64,000 nucleotides of DNA from Leifsonia shinshuensis (GTDB lineage: Bacteria; Actinomycetota; Actinomycetes; Actinomycetales; Microbacteriaceae): NCBI RefSeq assembly GCF_014217625.1, contig NZ_CP043641.1, forward strand, positions 1,488,001 to 1,552,000, given 5' to 3'. This document shows positions 24,402 to 33,015 of the stretch, piece by piece (the stretch's first letter is position 1; each line of letters opens with the position of its first letter). A program made the position numbers and the translations under genes. Under the pieces are notes generated by a model that was given only the letters and a program-made list of their open reading frames with translations, did no database searches and was not told where the DNA came from.

Positions 24402-24472
24402 GCGAGATACAGGGCCGTAGGTAACAGGACCGAAACATCGCCGTCATCGGCCGCACCGACGGGAGGCCTCCC

Positions 24473-25408
24473 TTGAGCAAGAAGCCGGACGTCACGCTCG
24501 CGCAGCTCCGCTACTTCATCGAGGCCGCGACGCACCTCTCGATGACCCGCGCCGCCGAGGAGCTGTTCGTCGCCCAGTCCGCCGTCTCGTCCGCCATCGC
24601 CCAGCTGGAGCAGCAGGTCGGCGCGCAGCTCTTCATCCGCCAGCGCTCGCGCGGGCTGACGCTCACCCCGGCCGGGCAGCAGTTCCTCGGCGACGCCCGC
24701 GCGCTGCTGCTCAACCTGGAGGAGGCGCTCGACACCGCGCGCGGCATCGACAACCAGGTGCGCGGAACCATCCGGATCGGCTGCTTCGTCACGCTCGCGC
24801 CGTTCATCCTGCCCGCGATCGTCAGCCGCGTGCGGTCGGAGCACCCCTACCTCGACATCGAGGTGGACGAGCTGGACACCGACGGCGCCAGGGCGGCGCT
24901 CCGCAGCGGGCGCGTGGAGCTGCTGATCGGCTACGACTTCGGCTTCGGCAACGACATCCGTACCGCCGTGCTGTCGGACGCTCCCCCGCACGTCATTCTG
25001 CCGGCCGACCATCCACTCGCCGCCTCGCCGCAGGTGTTCCTGCGCGAGCTGTCGCGGGAGCCGATGATCCTGCTGGACCTGCCGCACAGCCGGGAGTATT
25101 TCCTCGGCATCCTCGCCGGCGCCGGCCTGCAGCCGGAGATCCGGCACAGGTCGCTCAACTACGAGACGGTGCGCGCCTTCGTCGCGCACGGGCACGGCTT
25201 CTCGATCCTCAACCAGCGGCCGCGGCACGATTTCAGCTACGACGGCGAGCGGGTCGCCGCGCTGCCGATCGCGGACAGCGTCCCCGCGCTCCCGGTCGTG
25301 CTCGCGGCGATGCGGTCGGTGCGGGCGACGGCCCGGGCGCGCGCGGTGAGCGACATCGCCGCCCAGGTGGTCGCGGAAGCGCTGAACCCCGACCCGCTGC
25401 GCGCGTGA
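24473..25408 (+). CDS. LysR family transcriptional regulator
   Basis: 311-aa LysR-type regulator. The winged helix-turn-helix is at about 7-66 (LAQLRYFIEAATHLSMTRAA, then VAQSAVSSAIAQLEQQVGAQLF). A substrate-binding domain follows from about 92 (GTIRIGCFVTLAPFILPAIV). The TTG at 24473 is taken as start, behind GGGAGG. It is divergent from the NCS1 permease/GMC operon and 121 bp upstream of the amidohydrolase gene. A catabolic intermediate is the likely co-inducer. Its recognition motif may be the GCATCACTTC repeat described separately. Confidence 0.93.
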   Translation: MSKKPDVTLAQLRYFIEAATHLSMTRAAEELFVAQSAVSSAIAQLEQQVGAQLFIRQRSRGLTLTPAGQQFLGDARALLLNLEEALDTARGIDNQVRGTIRIGCFVTLAPFILPAIVSRVRSEHPYLDIEVDELDTDGARAALRSGRVELLIGYDFGFGNDIRTAVLSDAPPHVILPADHPLAASPQVFLRELSREPMILLDLPHSREYFLGILAGAGLQPEIRHRSLNYETVRAFVAHGHGFSILNQRPRHDFSYDGERVAALPIADSVPALPVVLAAMRSVRATARARAVSDIAAQVVAEALNPDPLRA

Positions 25409-25529
25409 GATGACGGGCAGGTTTCGGACAGATCACACATCTACATGGATGATGAACTGATCCAGCCGAAACTATTTGCGTGATCCAACGCGGGCGCCGA
25501 GACTGGTCGGACACGCGAAAGGGACGCCG

Positions 25530-27167
25530 ATGACGAGTCTGCACTTCACGAACGCCCGCCTATACCTCGGCGACGGGGTCTGGCGGGACGGCGGCGTGCT
25601 CGTGCGCGACGGCCGCATCGCCGCGGTCGGCGCGGACGACGAGCTCGCGGCGCTGCGGGACCCCGGCACCGAGCTCCGCGACGCGGCAGGCGGCTCCCTC
25701 CTCCCCGGCTTCCACGACACCCACGTGCACCCGCCGATGGCCGGCAGCTCGCTGCTCGGCATCGACCTGATGCCGGCGCACGACGCCGGCGAGTACCGCC
25801 GGGTCATCGCCGCGTACGCCGCCGCGCATCCCGAGCTGGACACCATCGTCGGCGTCGGCTGGTACGGCGACGTGTTCCCCGGCGGCTTCCCGACGCGCGA
25901 GCTGCTGGACGAGGTGGTCCCCGACCGCCCGGTCATCCTCACCAGCCACGACGGCCACGGCGTCTGGGTGAACTCCCGGGCGCTGGAGGCCGCGGGTGTC
26001 CGCGACGACGTGGCCGACCCGCTCGGCGGCCGGTTCGTGCGCGACGCCGCCGGACGGCTGACCGGCGTGCTGCTCGACACGGCGGTGCAGGCGCTCGCCG
26101 CCATCACGCCGCCGCCCCCGCCCGGCTTCCTGGAGGAGGCCATCCTCGCCGCCCAGCAACGCCTCCACTCGGTCGGCATCACGACCTGGCACGACGCGGC
26201 CGTCGGCGCGAGCGAGCTGGGCCCTGACTCCTTCGACAGCTACCTCGCCCTCGCCGCGCGCGGCGAGCTGACCGCGCGGGCGGTGCTCTGCCAGTGGTGG
26301 GACCGCGACCGCGGGCTGGAGCAGGTGGACGACCTGATCGCTCGGCGCGCGCGGGCGGCGGAGGTCCCCGGCCTTTCGGCAGGCGTCGTCAAGATCATGC
26401 AGGACGGCGTGATCGAGAACCACACCGGCGCCCTGCTGGAGGAGTACGCCGACGGCTCGGGCGAGCGCGGCGACTCCTTCATCCCTCCGGAGCAGCTGAA
26501 GACGATCGTCGCCGAGCTCGACGCGCGCGGCTTCGACGTCCACCTGCACGCCGTCGGCGACCGCGCCGTCCGGGAGTGCCTGGACGCTGTCGCGCACGCG
26601 CGCACCGTGAACGGCCCGGACGGCGGCCGCCACCAGCTCGCGCACCTGGATGTGGTCGACCCGGCGGACTTCGACCGGTTCGCCGCGCTCGACGTGACGG
26701 CCAACGCGCAACTGCTCTGGGCGCGCACGGACACCGAGATCGTGGAACGCAAGCTTCCGATGATGGGCCACGACCGGGCGACCAGGCACTTCCCGTTCGA
26801 GTCGCTCCGCCGCCACGGCGCCCGCATCGTCGGAGGCAGCGACTGGCCGGTCTCCGACCCGAACCCGCTGTGGGCGATGCACACCGGCACCACCCGCCTG
26901 GCGCCCTCCACCGATCCGCACGCGACCGGGCAGGCGCTGACCGAGCCGTTGCTGGCCGCCGAGGCGCTGCCGCTCGCGACGGTGCTCGACGCCTACACGG
27001 GTACGGCGGCGTGGGTCGGGCGGGTGGAGGGAGCGACCGGGAGGCTCGCGGCCGGGTACGCCGCCGACCTCGTGCTGCTCGACCGCGACATCTCCGACGG
27101 CCGCGGTCTCGACACCGCGCGCGTCGTCGAGACCGTCGTCGCCGGGGTCACCGTCCACCGCGCGTAG
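25530..27167 (+). CDS. YtcJ-like amidohydrolase (amidohydrolase family 3)
   Basis: 545-aa metal-dependent hydrolase of the amidohydrolase superfamily, YtcJ branch. Metal-binding HDTHVHPP is at about 70-77, further ligands lie in VHLHAVGDRA and HQLAHLDVVD, and the last strand has the catalytic Asp in IVGGSDWPVSDPNP. ATG 25530 follows GAAAGGGA. The family contains N-formyl- and N-acyl-amine hydrolases and a few other deacylases; the substrate is not known. Proximity to the LysR gene and to oxidases and permeases suggests a part in the same catabolic island. Confidence 0.88.
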   Translation: MTSLHFTNARLYLGDGVWRDGGVLVRDGRIAAVGADDELAALRDPGTELRDAAGGSLLPGFHDTHVHPPMAGSSLLGIDLMPAHDAGEYRRVIAAYAAAHPELDTIVGVGWYGDVFPGGFPTRELLDEVVPDRPVILTSHDGHGVWVNSRALEAAGVRDDVADPLGGRFVRDAAGRLTGVLLDTAVQALAAITPPPPPGFLEEAILAAQQRLHSVGITTWHDAAVGASELGPDSFDSYLALAARGELTARAVLCQWWDRDRGLEQVDDLIARRARAAEVPGLSAGVVKIMQDGVIENHTGALLEEYADGSGERGDSFIPPEQLKTIVAELDARGFDVHLHAVGDRAVRECLDAVAHARTVNGPDGGRHQLAHLDVVDPADFDRFAALDVTANAQLLWARTDTEIVERKLPMMGHDRATRHFPFESLRRHGARIVGGSDWPVSDPNPLWAMHTGTTRLAPSTDPHATGQALTEPLLAAEALPLATVLDAYTGTAAWVGRVEGATGRLAAGYAADLVLLDRDISDGRGLDTARVVETVVAGVTVHRA

Positions 27168-27177
27168 CCGTCCCGCG

Positions 27178-27230
27178 ATTCGTGCCGAATCTCGCTTATC
27201 GCGACGGGAATCACGACATTCGGCACGAAT
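27178..27230. terminator. Hairpin after the amidohydrolase gene
   Basis: Perfect 13-bp inverted repeat ATTCGTGCCGAAT (27178-27190) / ATTCGGCACGAAT (27218-27230) with a 27-nt loop, 11 bp after the stop codon. It has no U-tract. Probably an intrinsic terminator-like or REP-like palindrome. Confidence 0.6.
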
Positions 27231-27336
27231 GGGATGCCGCAGATTTCGGGGGGTGTTGCACCGGACGAGCCCGGCGCTACCGTGCGCGTGGACGCCGTGG
27301 ACCTGCGGCGGAGGATGACACTCGACGGGAGCGAAG

Positions 27337-27864
27337 ATGGCTGACAAGCCGTATGTGGCGATCGCGGCACAGTACGCGAGTGAAGACGAGGCGGTCGCGG
27401 ATTTCGACGCGCTGCACGCGCATTACAAGGACTCCGGAAAGCACGCGTCGTTCGACGCCGCGGTGGTGAACCGCGACAAGGAGGGCAAAGTCACGATCCC
27501 GAAACGGGATGACGGGAACAAGCACCACGGCGGCAGGAAGGGCCTCGCGATCGGACTCGCCGGCGGCCTGGTCGTCGCACTGTTCCCGGCTGTCGCCCTC
27601 GGCGGCGCCCTTCTGGTCGGCGGAGGCGCCGGCGCGGGGATCGGCGCACTCGCGGGGCACATCAAGAACAAGGCGTCCGCAGACGACCTCAAGGAGATCA
27701 CCGAGACGCTCAACGCGGGCAGCTCGGGGATCGTCGTGGTCGCCGAGCCCGCGGAGGCCGACGAGGTGGCCGGCCTGCTGACCCACGCGACGAACGTCAC
27801 GCGGAAGGAGCTCGCCGTCGACGAGGACAAGCTCGACGAGGAGGTCTCCGAGGCGAACGACTAG
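27337..27864 (+). CDS. DUF1269-like membrane-associated protein
   Basis: 175-aa protein. An N-terminal alpha/beta domain (KPYVAIAAQYASEDEAVADFDALHAHYKDSGKH) is followed by a Gly/Ala-rich hydrophobic region (about 67-110; GLAGGLVVALFPAVALGGALLVGGGAGAG) and an acidic C-terminal domain (EITETLNAGSSGIVVVAEPAEADEVAGLL). This layout matches DUF1269 proteins, often annotated as stress-related membrane proteins. ATG 27337 follows GGGAGCGAAG. It stands alone between two hairpins. Function unknown. Confidence 0.8.
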   Translation: MADKPYVAIAAQYASEDEAVADFDALHAHYKDSGKHASFDAAVVNRDKEGKVTIPKRDDGNKHHGGRKGLAIGLAGGLVVALFPAVALGGALLVGGGAGAGIGALAGHIKNKASADDLKEITETLNAGSSGIVVVAEPAEADEVAGLLTHATNVTRKELAVDEDKLDEEVSEAND

Positions 27865-27939
27865 CGCAGACAGGACGTCCCTCGCGTCGACCCGCGCGCG
27901 CAGGTGCGGTACGGGAGGACGCGAGGAATGTCCTGCGCT
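27863..27939. terminator. Bidirectional imperfect hairpin between convergent genes
   Basis: Left arm 27863-27888 (ending CCTCGCGTC) and right arm 27918-27939 (starting GACGCGAGG) are imperfectly complementary, running from the DUF1269 stop to the stop of the ABC ATPase gene. Probably terminates both transcripts. Confidence 0.6.
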
Positions 27940-27940
27940 C

Positions 27941-29014
27941 TCAGGCCGCGCGCTCGCCCGCGAACGCGTGCAGCCCCTCCGGCGCGATCGCGAACCGCAC
28001 CCGCTGGCCCGGCGTCAGCGCCTCCGCGGCCTGCGACAGCATCGTGACCGGGATGCGGAGGTCGCCCGCGACGATCTCGGCCCGCGCGAACGGCCCGAAG
28101 AAGTCGACCGCGCGCAGCGTCCCGGAGGCGGACCGCGCGGTGGAGGCCGCGTCGTCCGGCAGGATGCGCACCCGCTCGGCCATGACCAGCACGTCGACCC
28201 GGTCGCCCTCGCGGAGGTCGTCCTGCGACGTCGTCAGCGACAGGCCGCCGATCTCCACCGTCGCCGCCGGCCCGGAGCCGTGCACGACGCCGGTGCCGAG
28301 GGACTGGCCGCCGAGGAACTGCGCGACGAACCGGTTGCCCGGCGTGCGGTACATGCTCTCGGGGGTGTCGTTCTGCTGCACGACGCCGTGCTCGAGCATC
28401 ATCACCTGGTCGCCCAGGTCCATGGCCTCCTCCTGGTCATGCGTGACCATGATCGTGGTCAGCCCGGTCTCGCGGTGGATGCGCTTGAGCTCGCGCTGCA
28501 TCTCGCCGCGGATCTTCTTGTCCAGCGCCGACAGCGGCTCATCCAGCAGCAGCAGGTCCGGTGAGGTCACCAGCGCACGCGCCAGCGCGACGCGCTGCTG
28601 CTGACCGCCGGAGAGCTGGGCGGGCGAACGGCCGCCGAAGTCGCCCAGGCCGACCAGGCCGAGCATCTCCTCCGCCTTCCGCTTCGCCGCCGATCGCGGA
28701 GTGCGGCGGGCGCGGAGCCCGTACATGACGTTCGACAGCACGGAGAGATGCGGGAACAGCGCGTAGTTCTGGAAGACGAACCCGATGTTGCGCTTCTCCA
28801 CCGAGAGCCGGGTGACATCCCGGTTCCCGACCCGGATGGCGCCCTCGTCGGGGTCCTCCAGCCCCGCGACGATGCGGAGCAGGGTGGACTTGCCGGACCC
28901 GGAGGAGCCCAGCATGCAGCAGAACCGGCCGTCGCCGACGGTCAGGTCCAGCGGTTCGAGCACGCGCGTGCCGTTGAAGGTCTTGGAGACGCGCGAGACA
29001 GTCAGCTCGGCCAT
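27941..29014 (-). CDS. ABC transporter ATP-binding protein (PotA/Fbp-like)
   Basis: 357-aa ATPase driving import at the cytoplasmic membrane face. Walker A GSSGSGKST (36-44), Q-loop FVFQNYALFPH, ABC signature LSGGQQQRVALARAL (about 139), Walker B LLLLDEPLSALD and switch His in MVTHDQEEAMDL are intact. The C-terminal TOBE-like domain (from about 240) is typical of CUT1/PotA/FbpC ATPases. Its ATG overlaps the downstream permease stop (TGATG). It is the last gene of a six-gene leftward unit. Confidence 0.93.
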   Translation of the reverse strand: MAELTVSRVSKTFNGTRVLEPLDLTVGDGRFCCMLGSSGSGKSTLLRIVAGLEDPDEGAIRVGNRDVTRLSVEKRNIGFVFQNYALFPHLSVLSNVMYGLRARRTPRSAAKRKAEEMLGLVGLGDFGGRSPAQLSGGQQQRVALARALVTSPDLLLLDEPLSALDKKIRGEMQRELKRIHRETGLTTIMVTHDQEEAMDLGDQVMMLEHGVVQQNDTPESMYRTPGNRFVAQFLGGQSLGTGVVHGSGPAATVEIGGLSLTTSQDDLREGDRVDVLVMAERVRILPDDAASTARSASGTLRAVDFFGPFARAEIVAGDLRIPVTMLSQAAEALTPGQRVRFAIAPEGLHAFAGERAA

Positions 29015-29826
29015 CAGTTTCCTTTGTTCGTAGAGGTCGTGAAGAGCTTGGCGGCGTTGCCGGACAGCCAGTTGAGGATGACCACCAGCAGCACCGTGGA
29101 GAGGATGATGATCGTCGCCAGCGCGTCCACATCCGGGGTCACGCCGAGGCGGACCATCGAGTAGATCTGCACCGGCAGCGTGGAGACGCCGATCGGGGCG
29201 AGGAAGAGCTGGATCGCGAAGTTGTTGAACGTGATCACGAACGCCAGCAGGCCTCCCGCGATGATGGACGGGCCGATCAGCGGGATGGTGATGGTCAGGA
29301 ACGTCCGCAGCGGTCCGGCGCCGAGCGAGTGCGCGGCCTCCGCGTAGTGCGGGTTCAGGTCGCGCAGCCGGCCGGAGACGATCAGCACCACGAAGGGCAG
29401 CGAGGTCACGATCGAGGCGAGGATCAGCCCGAGCGTGCTCGACCCCAGGCCCAGCCAGCCGAACACCACGACGAAGCCGGCGGCGAGGATCAGCGCGGGG
29501 ACCGTGAGCAGGGCGAGCAGGAGGCTGTTGATCGGCGCCGTGATGTAGATGCGGCTGCGCGCCATCCCAAGCGCCAGCAGCGTGCCGACGATGACCGCGA
29601 AGATGGTCGCCTGGGTGGCCAGGTTGAGGCTGGTGAGCAGTGCGTCCACGAGCGCCTGGTCGTGCGAGAGGTTCGCGTACCAGTCGAAGGTGAAGTGGAA
29701 CGGGAACGTGCCGTACCGGGACTGGTTGAGGCTGAGCGCGGTCATGGCCAGCAGCGGCAGTGCCAGGATCACCAGCACCACGTACAGCCAGACCTTCATC
29801 AGGCGGGGCAGGACGGCGGTCTTCAT
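29014..29826 (-). CDS. ABC transporter permease (PotC-like)
   Basis: 270-aa inner-membrane permease with six predicted helices and the EAA loop AEAAHSLGAGPLRTFLTITIPL that docks the ATPase. It is the second permease of a PotABCD-type importer; its ATG overlaps the first permease stop (ATGA). Similarity type (PotC/ThiP/Fbp class) is clear; the substrate is not. Confidence 0.9.
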   Translation of the reverse strand: MKTAVLPRLMKVWLYVVLVILALPLLAMTALSLNQSRYGTFPFHFTFDWYANLSHDQALVDALLTSLNLATQATIFAVIVGTLLALGMARSRIYITAPINSLLLALLTVPALILAAGFVVVFGWLGLGSSTLGLILASIVTSLPFVVLIVSGRLRDLNPHYAEAAHSLGAGPLRTFLTITIPLIGPSIIAGGLLAFVITFNNFAIQLFLAPIGVSTLPVQIYSMVRLGVTPDVDALATIIILSTVLLVVILNWLSGNAAKLFTTSTNKGN

Positions 29827-30851
29827 CGGAGCACTCCTTCCGTGGGCGCGGTCGGCGCGGCGGCGACGGCCTCGTGGGTCGCGAGGGCGTCCTCGGTCGT
29901 GAGCGCGTCCTCCACCCGGCGTGCCTGCGCGGTCACCCGCTCGGCCTTCGGGCGTCCCGCCTTGGACACGCCGGACAGCGCCGAGCGCGACCAGGAGAGC
30001 AGCCCGGTCACGCCGCCGACGATCGCCAGCGACGTCACCAGCAGCACCAGGGACATCGCGACGGCGAACTGCTGGTGCACGCCCGCGGAGAGCTGCGCCG
30101 AGATGGTGTTGCCGAGCATCTGCCCGTTCGGCCCGCCGAGGATGGCGGGCTCGGCGAAGGCGCCGACGGTCTGGACGAAGGTGAGCGCGAAGTTCACGCC
30201 GATCATCGCCGACGACAGCGGCCAGATCACTCGGGTGAACACGAAGCCCTTGCTCGCGCCGAGGGTGCGGGAGGCCTCCAGCACCGAGCCGCTGATCTGC
30301 TCGGAGGCCGAGTACATCACCAGGATCGCCGTCGGGACGGACTCCTGGATCAGCATGAGCACGTTGGCCGCCGGCGTGTACATGATCGACGCCTGCGGGT
30401 CGGCCACGCCGATCCCCGAGAGGAACGACATCACCGGCCCGCCGGCCTGGACGAGGCTGACGAACCCGTAGATCAGCAGCAGCTGCGAGGTGATGTACGG
30501 GATGATGACGAACCCGAGGATCAGCGGCTTCACCTTCGGGCTGGTGTAGCGGGCGAGCGCCCACGCGGCTGGCCACGCCAGCGCGATGCTCACCACGGTC
30601 ACGCAGAACGCGATCAGCAGCGTCCGTCCAAGCAGCGACATGTAGACCGCGCTCGAGAACATCTCCGCGAAGTTCTCGACGGTGAAGCCGCCGGAGCCGT
30701 TCGTGAAGCCGATGATCAGCAGGGCGACCAGCGGGAGCAGGGCGAACAGGACGAGCAGGAGCCCGCCGGGCGTGAGCAGGAAGCCCGTGCCCAGGGCGCC
30801 CCTGGCCCGCCGCCGGGGACGGCGGGCCAGGGAGAGCGGGGCGGTGGTCAT
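29823..30851 (-). CDS. ABC transporter permease (PotB-like)
   Basis: 342-aa permease with a short basic N-terminus, about six membrane helices and the EAA-type loop LEASRTLGASKGFVFTRVIWPL. A long C-terminal tail (about 285-342, Ala/Arg/Glu-rich) extends into the cytoplasm and is unusual for the family. The ATG overlaps the solute-binding protein stop (TGATG). It pairs with the PotC-like permease. Confidence 0.9.
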   Translation of the reverse strand: MTTAPLSLARRPRRRARGALGTGFLLTPGGLLLVLFALLPLVALLIIGFTNGSGGFTVENFAEMFSSAVYMSLLGRTLLIAFCVTVVSIALAWPAAWALARYTSPKVKPLILGFVIIPYITSQLLLIYGFVSLVQAGGPVMSFLSGIGVADPQASIMYTPAANVLMLIQESVPTAILVMYSASEQISGSVLEASRTLGASKGFVFTRVIWPLSSAMIGVNFALTFVQTVGAFAEPAILGGPNGQMLGNTISAQLSAGVHQQFAVAMSLVLLVTSLAIVGGVTGLLSWSRSALSGVSKAGRPKAERVTAQARRVEDALTTEDALATHEAVAAAPTAPTEGVLR

Positions 30852-31981
30852 CAGGAGCCGGCTTTCACCTGCGTCCAGGCGTCCACCCACGACTGGAGCC
30901 GGTCCGCGGGCTGCGGGAGCTGCAGCGCGAGGCTCGAGATCTTGTCGGGGTTCGCCTGGAGGCGGTCCAGCGTGGCCGGCTCGAGCGACGCGACGACCGA
31001 CTTGTTGGCCGGGGCCGGCGAGGAGTCGGCGGGGGTGTTCGCCCACTTGGTGAGGAAGTCCTTGCCTGTCATGTAGTTCAGCCACTTGTAGGCGAGGTCG
31101 AGGTGCTGCGTCTTCGCCGCGATCGCCCAGTTGTCGATCCAGCCGACCGCGCCCTCCTTGGTGATCTCGTACTTGAAGTTCGAGGTGCCCGGCGCGTTGC
31201 CGGCGATCAGGCCGCCGATGCCGTCGGAGTTCGCGATGCCCGCGACGATCGAGCCGCTGGCGATGCCCTTGGCGAGGTCGTCGGTGGACGAGTAGAGCAG
31301 CTTCGCGTTGTCCTTCAGCTTCTGCAGCGCCGGCGTGACCTTCGCCATGTCGGGGTTCTGCGGGTCCTCACCGAGGTAGAGCGCCGTGATCGGGACGAGC
31401 ACGGTCGCGTCGTCGATGAGCGCGATCTGGCCCTTGTACTTCGGGTCCCACAGCACGCTGAGCGAGTCGGGGGTCGGCGTCACCTTGCTGCCGTCGAAGA
31501 ACAGGCCGGTGCTGCCCCAGGTCCACGGGACACCGTAGAGCTTGCCGTCCTTGCGGATCTCCTTGCGGCCGGAGAACTCCGGGTAGAAGTCGCTGTAGTT
31601 CGTCAGCTTGGAGGTGTCCAGCTCGTGGAAGATCCCCTGGTCGATGCCCTGGCCGATGTACTGGATGTTCGGCAGGGCGACGTCGATGCCGCCGTTGGCC
31701 TTGTTCACCAGCTGGAGCTCGTTCGACTCGGAGTCGATGTACTGGAACTTGAGGGTGGCCCCCGTCTCCTTCTTGAAGTCGGTGGCGACCCAGGGCAGGT
31801 CGGCGCCGTAGCCCTTCCAGATGGCGACGGTCAGGGTGTTGCTGTCGCTGCCCGAAGCGCTCGGCGACAGCGAGCACGAGGTCAGGGCGACGGCGGCCGC
31901 GACGGCCGCCCCGACGGCGATGCTCGCCCGTCGTGCGGTGGAGCGGCGCCGTTGCCCTTTGGTGCTGCGTGAGATGTTCAC
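30851..31981 (-). CDS. Extracellular solute-binding lipoprotein (PotD/SBP_bac_8-like)
   Basis: 376-aa periplasmic-type binding protein anchored as a lipoprotein. A twin-basic N-terminus precedes the hydrophobic core and lipobox LTSC with Cys36. The mature part (NTLTVAIWKGYGADLPWVA..., GGIDVALPNIQYIGQGIDQG, YGVPWTWGSTGLFFDG) matches the polyamine/iron-type binding proteins. It is encoded after a sugar isomerase and a Gfo/Idh oxidoreductase, so the ligand may be a polyol or sugar acid rather than a polyamine. That is an inference from neighbours only. Confidence 0.88.
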   Translation of the reverse strand: MNISRSTKGQRRRSTARRASIAVGAAVAAAVALTSCSLSPSASGSDSNTLTVAIWKGYGADLPWVATDFKKETGATLKFQYIDSESNELQLVNKANGGIDVALPNIQYIGQGIDQGIFHELDTSKLTNYSDFYPEFSGRKEIRKDGKLYGVPWTWGSTGLFFDGSKVTPTPDSLSVLWDPKYKGQIALIDDATVLVPITALYLGEDPQNPDMAKVTPALQKLKDNAKLLYSSTDDLAKGIASGSIVAGIANSDGIGGLIAGNAPGTSNFKYEITKEGAVGWIDNWAIAAKTQHLDLAYKWLNYMTGKDFLTKWANTPADSSPAPANKSVVASLEPATLDRLQANPDKISSLALQLPQPADRLQSWVDAWTQVKAGS

Positions 31982-32037
31982 GTCATTCTCTCCTTGTTGT
32001 TGGTGCGTGGATCCACTCTTGGCGGTGGAGGCCGGGG

Positions 32038-33015
32038 TCAGAGGATGCCGGCGGTGGCGTCCTCCAGGTAGGTGCGCGCCGCGATGAGCTGCCCGACCGG
32101 GTCGGAGGCGGCGTCGAGCTCGAGCAGGATGCCGCCCTCGTAGCCGATCTCGGCCAGGGTGGCAGCGAAGGCGGGCCAGTCGACGACGCCCTGGCCGGCG
32201 GCGCGGAAGTACGGGCGGTGCCGGTTCCAGATGTTGCCGTCCACGAGCGCGTGCTCGCGGAAGGCGCCGGCGGCGTCCTTCCAGTGCGCGATCACGACGC
32301 GCTCGCGGTGGCGCGCGACGAGCTGGACCGGGTCTCCCCCGCCGAGCACGATGTGGCCGGTGTCCGGGCAGAACGCGACGAGGAACGGGTCGGTCAGCAG
32401 CAGGAAGAGGTCGACGTCGCGCGGCGTCCAGAACACCGAGTGGCTCTCGGTGTGCAGGGCGAGGGTGACGCCGTGGCGCTTGGTGATCGCGCCGACCTCG
32501 TTCGCGATGTCGGCGATCGGCGCCGCTGTCGCGAGGTCGACAGGTGCGAGGCCGTCGCCCTCGGCGTTGTTGCGGCGCATCGGCAGGCCGGCCACCAGGA
32601 AGGAGGCGCCGAGGCCGGCGAGGAAGGCCGCCTCGGTCTCCGCGGCGGCGAGGATGGCGGCGCGGGTGGCCGGGTCGGTCACGTCCTTCGCGTGCTCGAT
32701 GTAGGCGAAGTAGGCGCTGACCACGGAGAGGCCGCGGCGCTCCAGCTCGGCGCCGAAGGCCTCCACCGACCCGTAGGCGGCGATCGCGGTGAGGCGGTCG
32801 GCGGGCGGGAACGTCATCTCGAACTCCGCGACGCCTGCCTCCTGCAGCGCGTCGAGGATGGTGTCCCAGACGCGACGCGGCTCCGCGGCGGCGAGAGCCG
32901 TCAGCTCCTCGCCGTCGGCGAGTCCCCAGAACTCGGGGGCGAAGAAGGTGATCAGGTCGACGCCGAACGCGCGGGTCGTGGCCGGGGCGATGGTGGTGGT
33001 GTCGGTGGTGGTCAT
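32038..33015 (-). CDS. Sugar phosphate isomerase/epimerase family TIM-barrel protein
   Basis: 325-aa xylose-isomerase-like TIM barrel (AP endonuclease 2 superfamily). Metal-site segments are visible: AEFEMTFPP (Glu on an early strand), LALHTESHSVFW (His/Glu), VAFCPDTGHIVLGG (Asp and His) and IAHWKDAAG (His), ending GILLELDAA (Glu). Probably an isomerase, epimerase or dehydratase of a polyol derivative, as in inositol catabolism. Its ATG overlaps the Gfo/Idh stop (ATGA), and it lies 56 bp upstream of the binding-protein gene. Confidence 0.85.
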   Translation of the reverse strand: MTTTDTTTIAPATTRAFGVDLITFFAPEFWGLADGEELTALAAAEPRRVWDTILDALQEAGVAEFEMTFPPADRLTAIAAYGSVEAFGAELERRGLSVVSAYFAYIEHAKDVTDPATRAAILAAAETEAAFLAGLGASFLVAGLPMRRNNAEGDGLAPVDLATAAPIADIANEVGAITKRHGVTLALHTESHSVFWTPRDVDLFLLLTDPFLVAFCPDTGHIVLGGGDPVQLVARHRERVVIAHWKDAAGAFREHALVDGNIWNRHRPYFRAAGQGVVDWPAFAATLAEIGYEGGILLELDAASDPVGQLIAARTYLEDATAGIL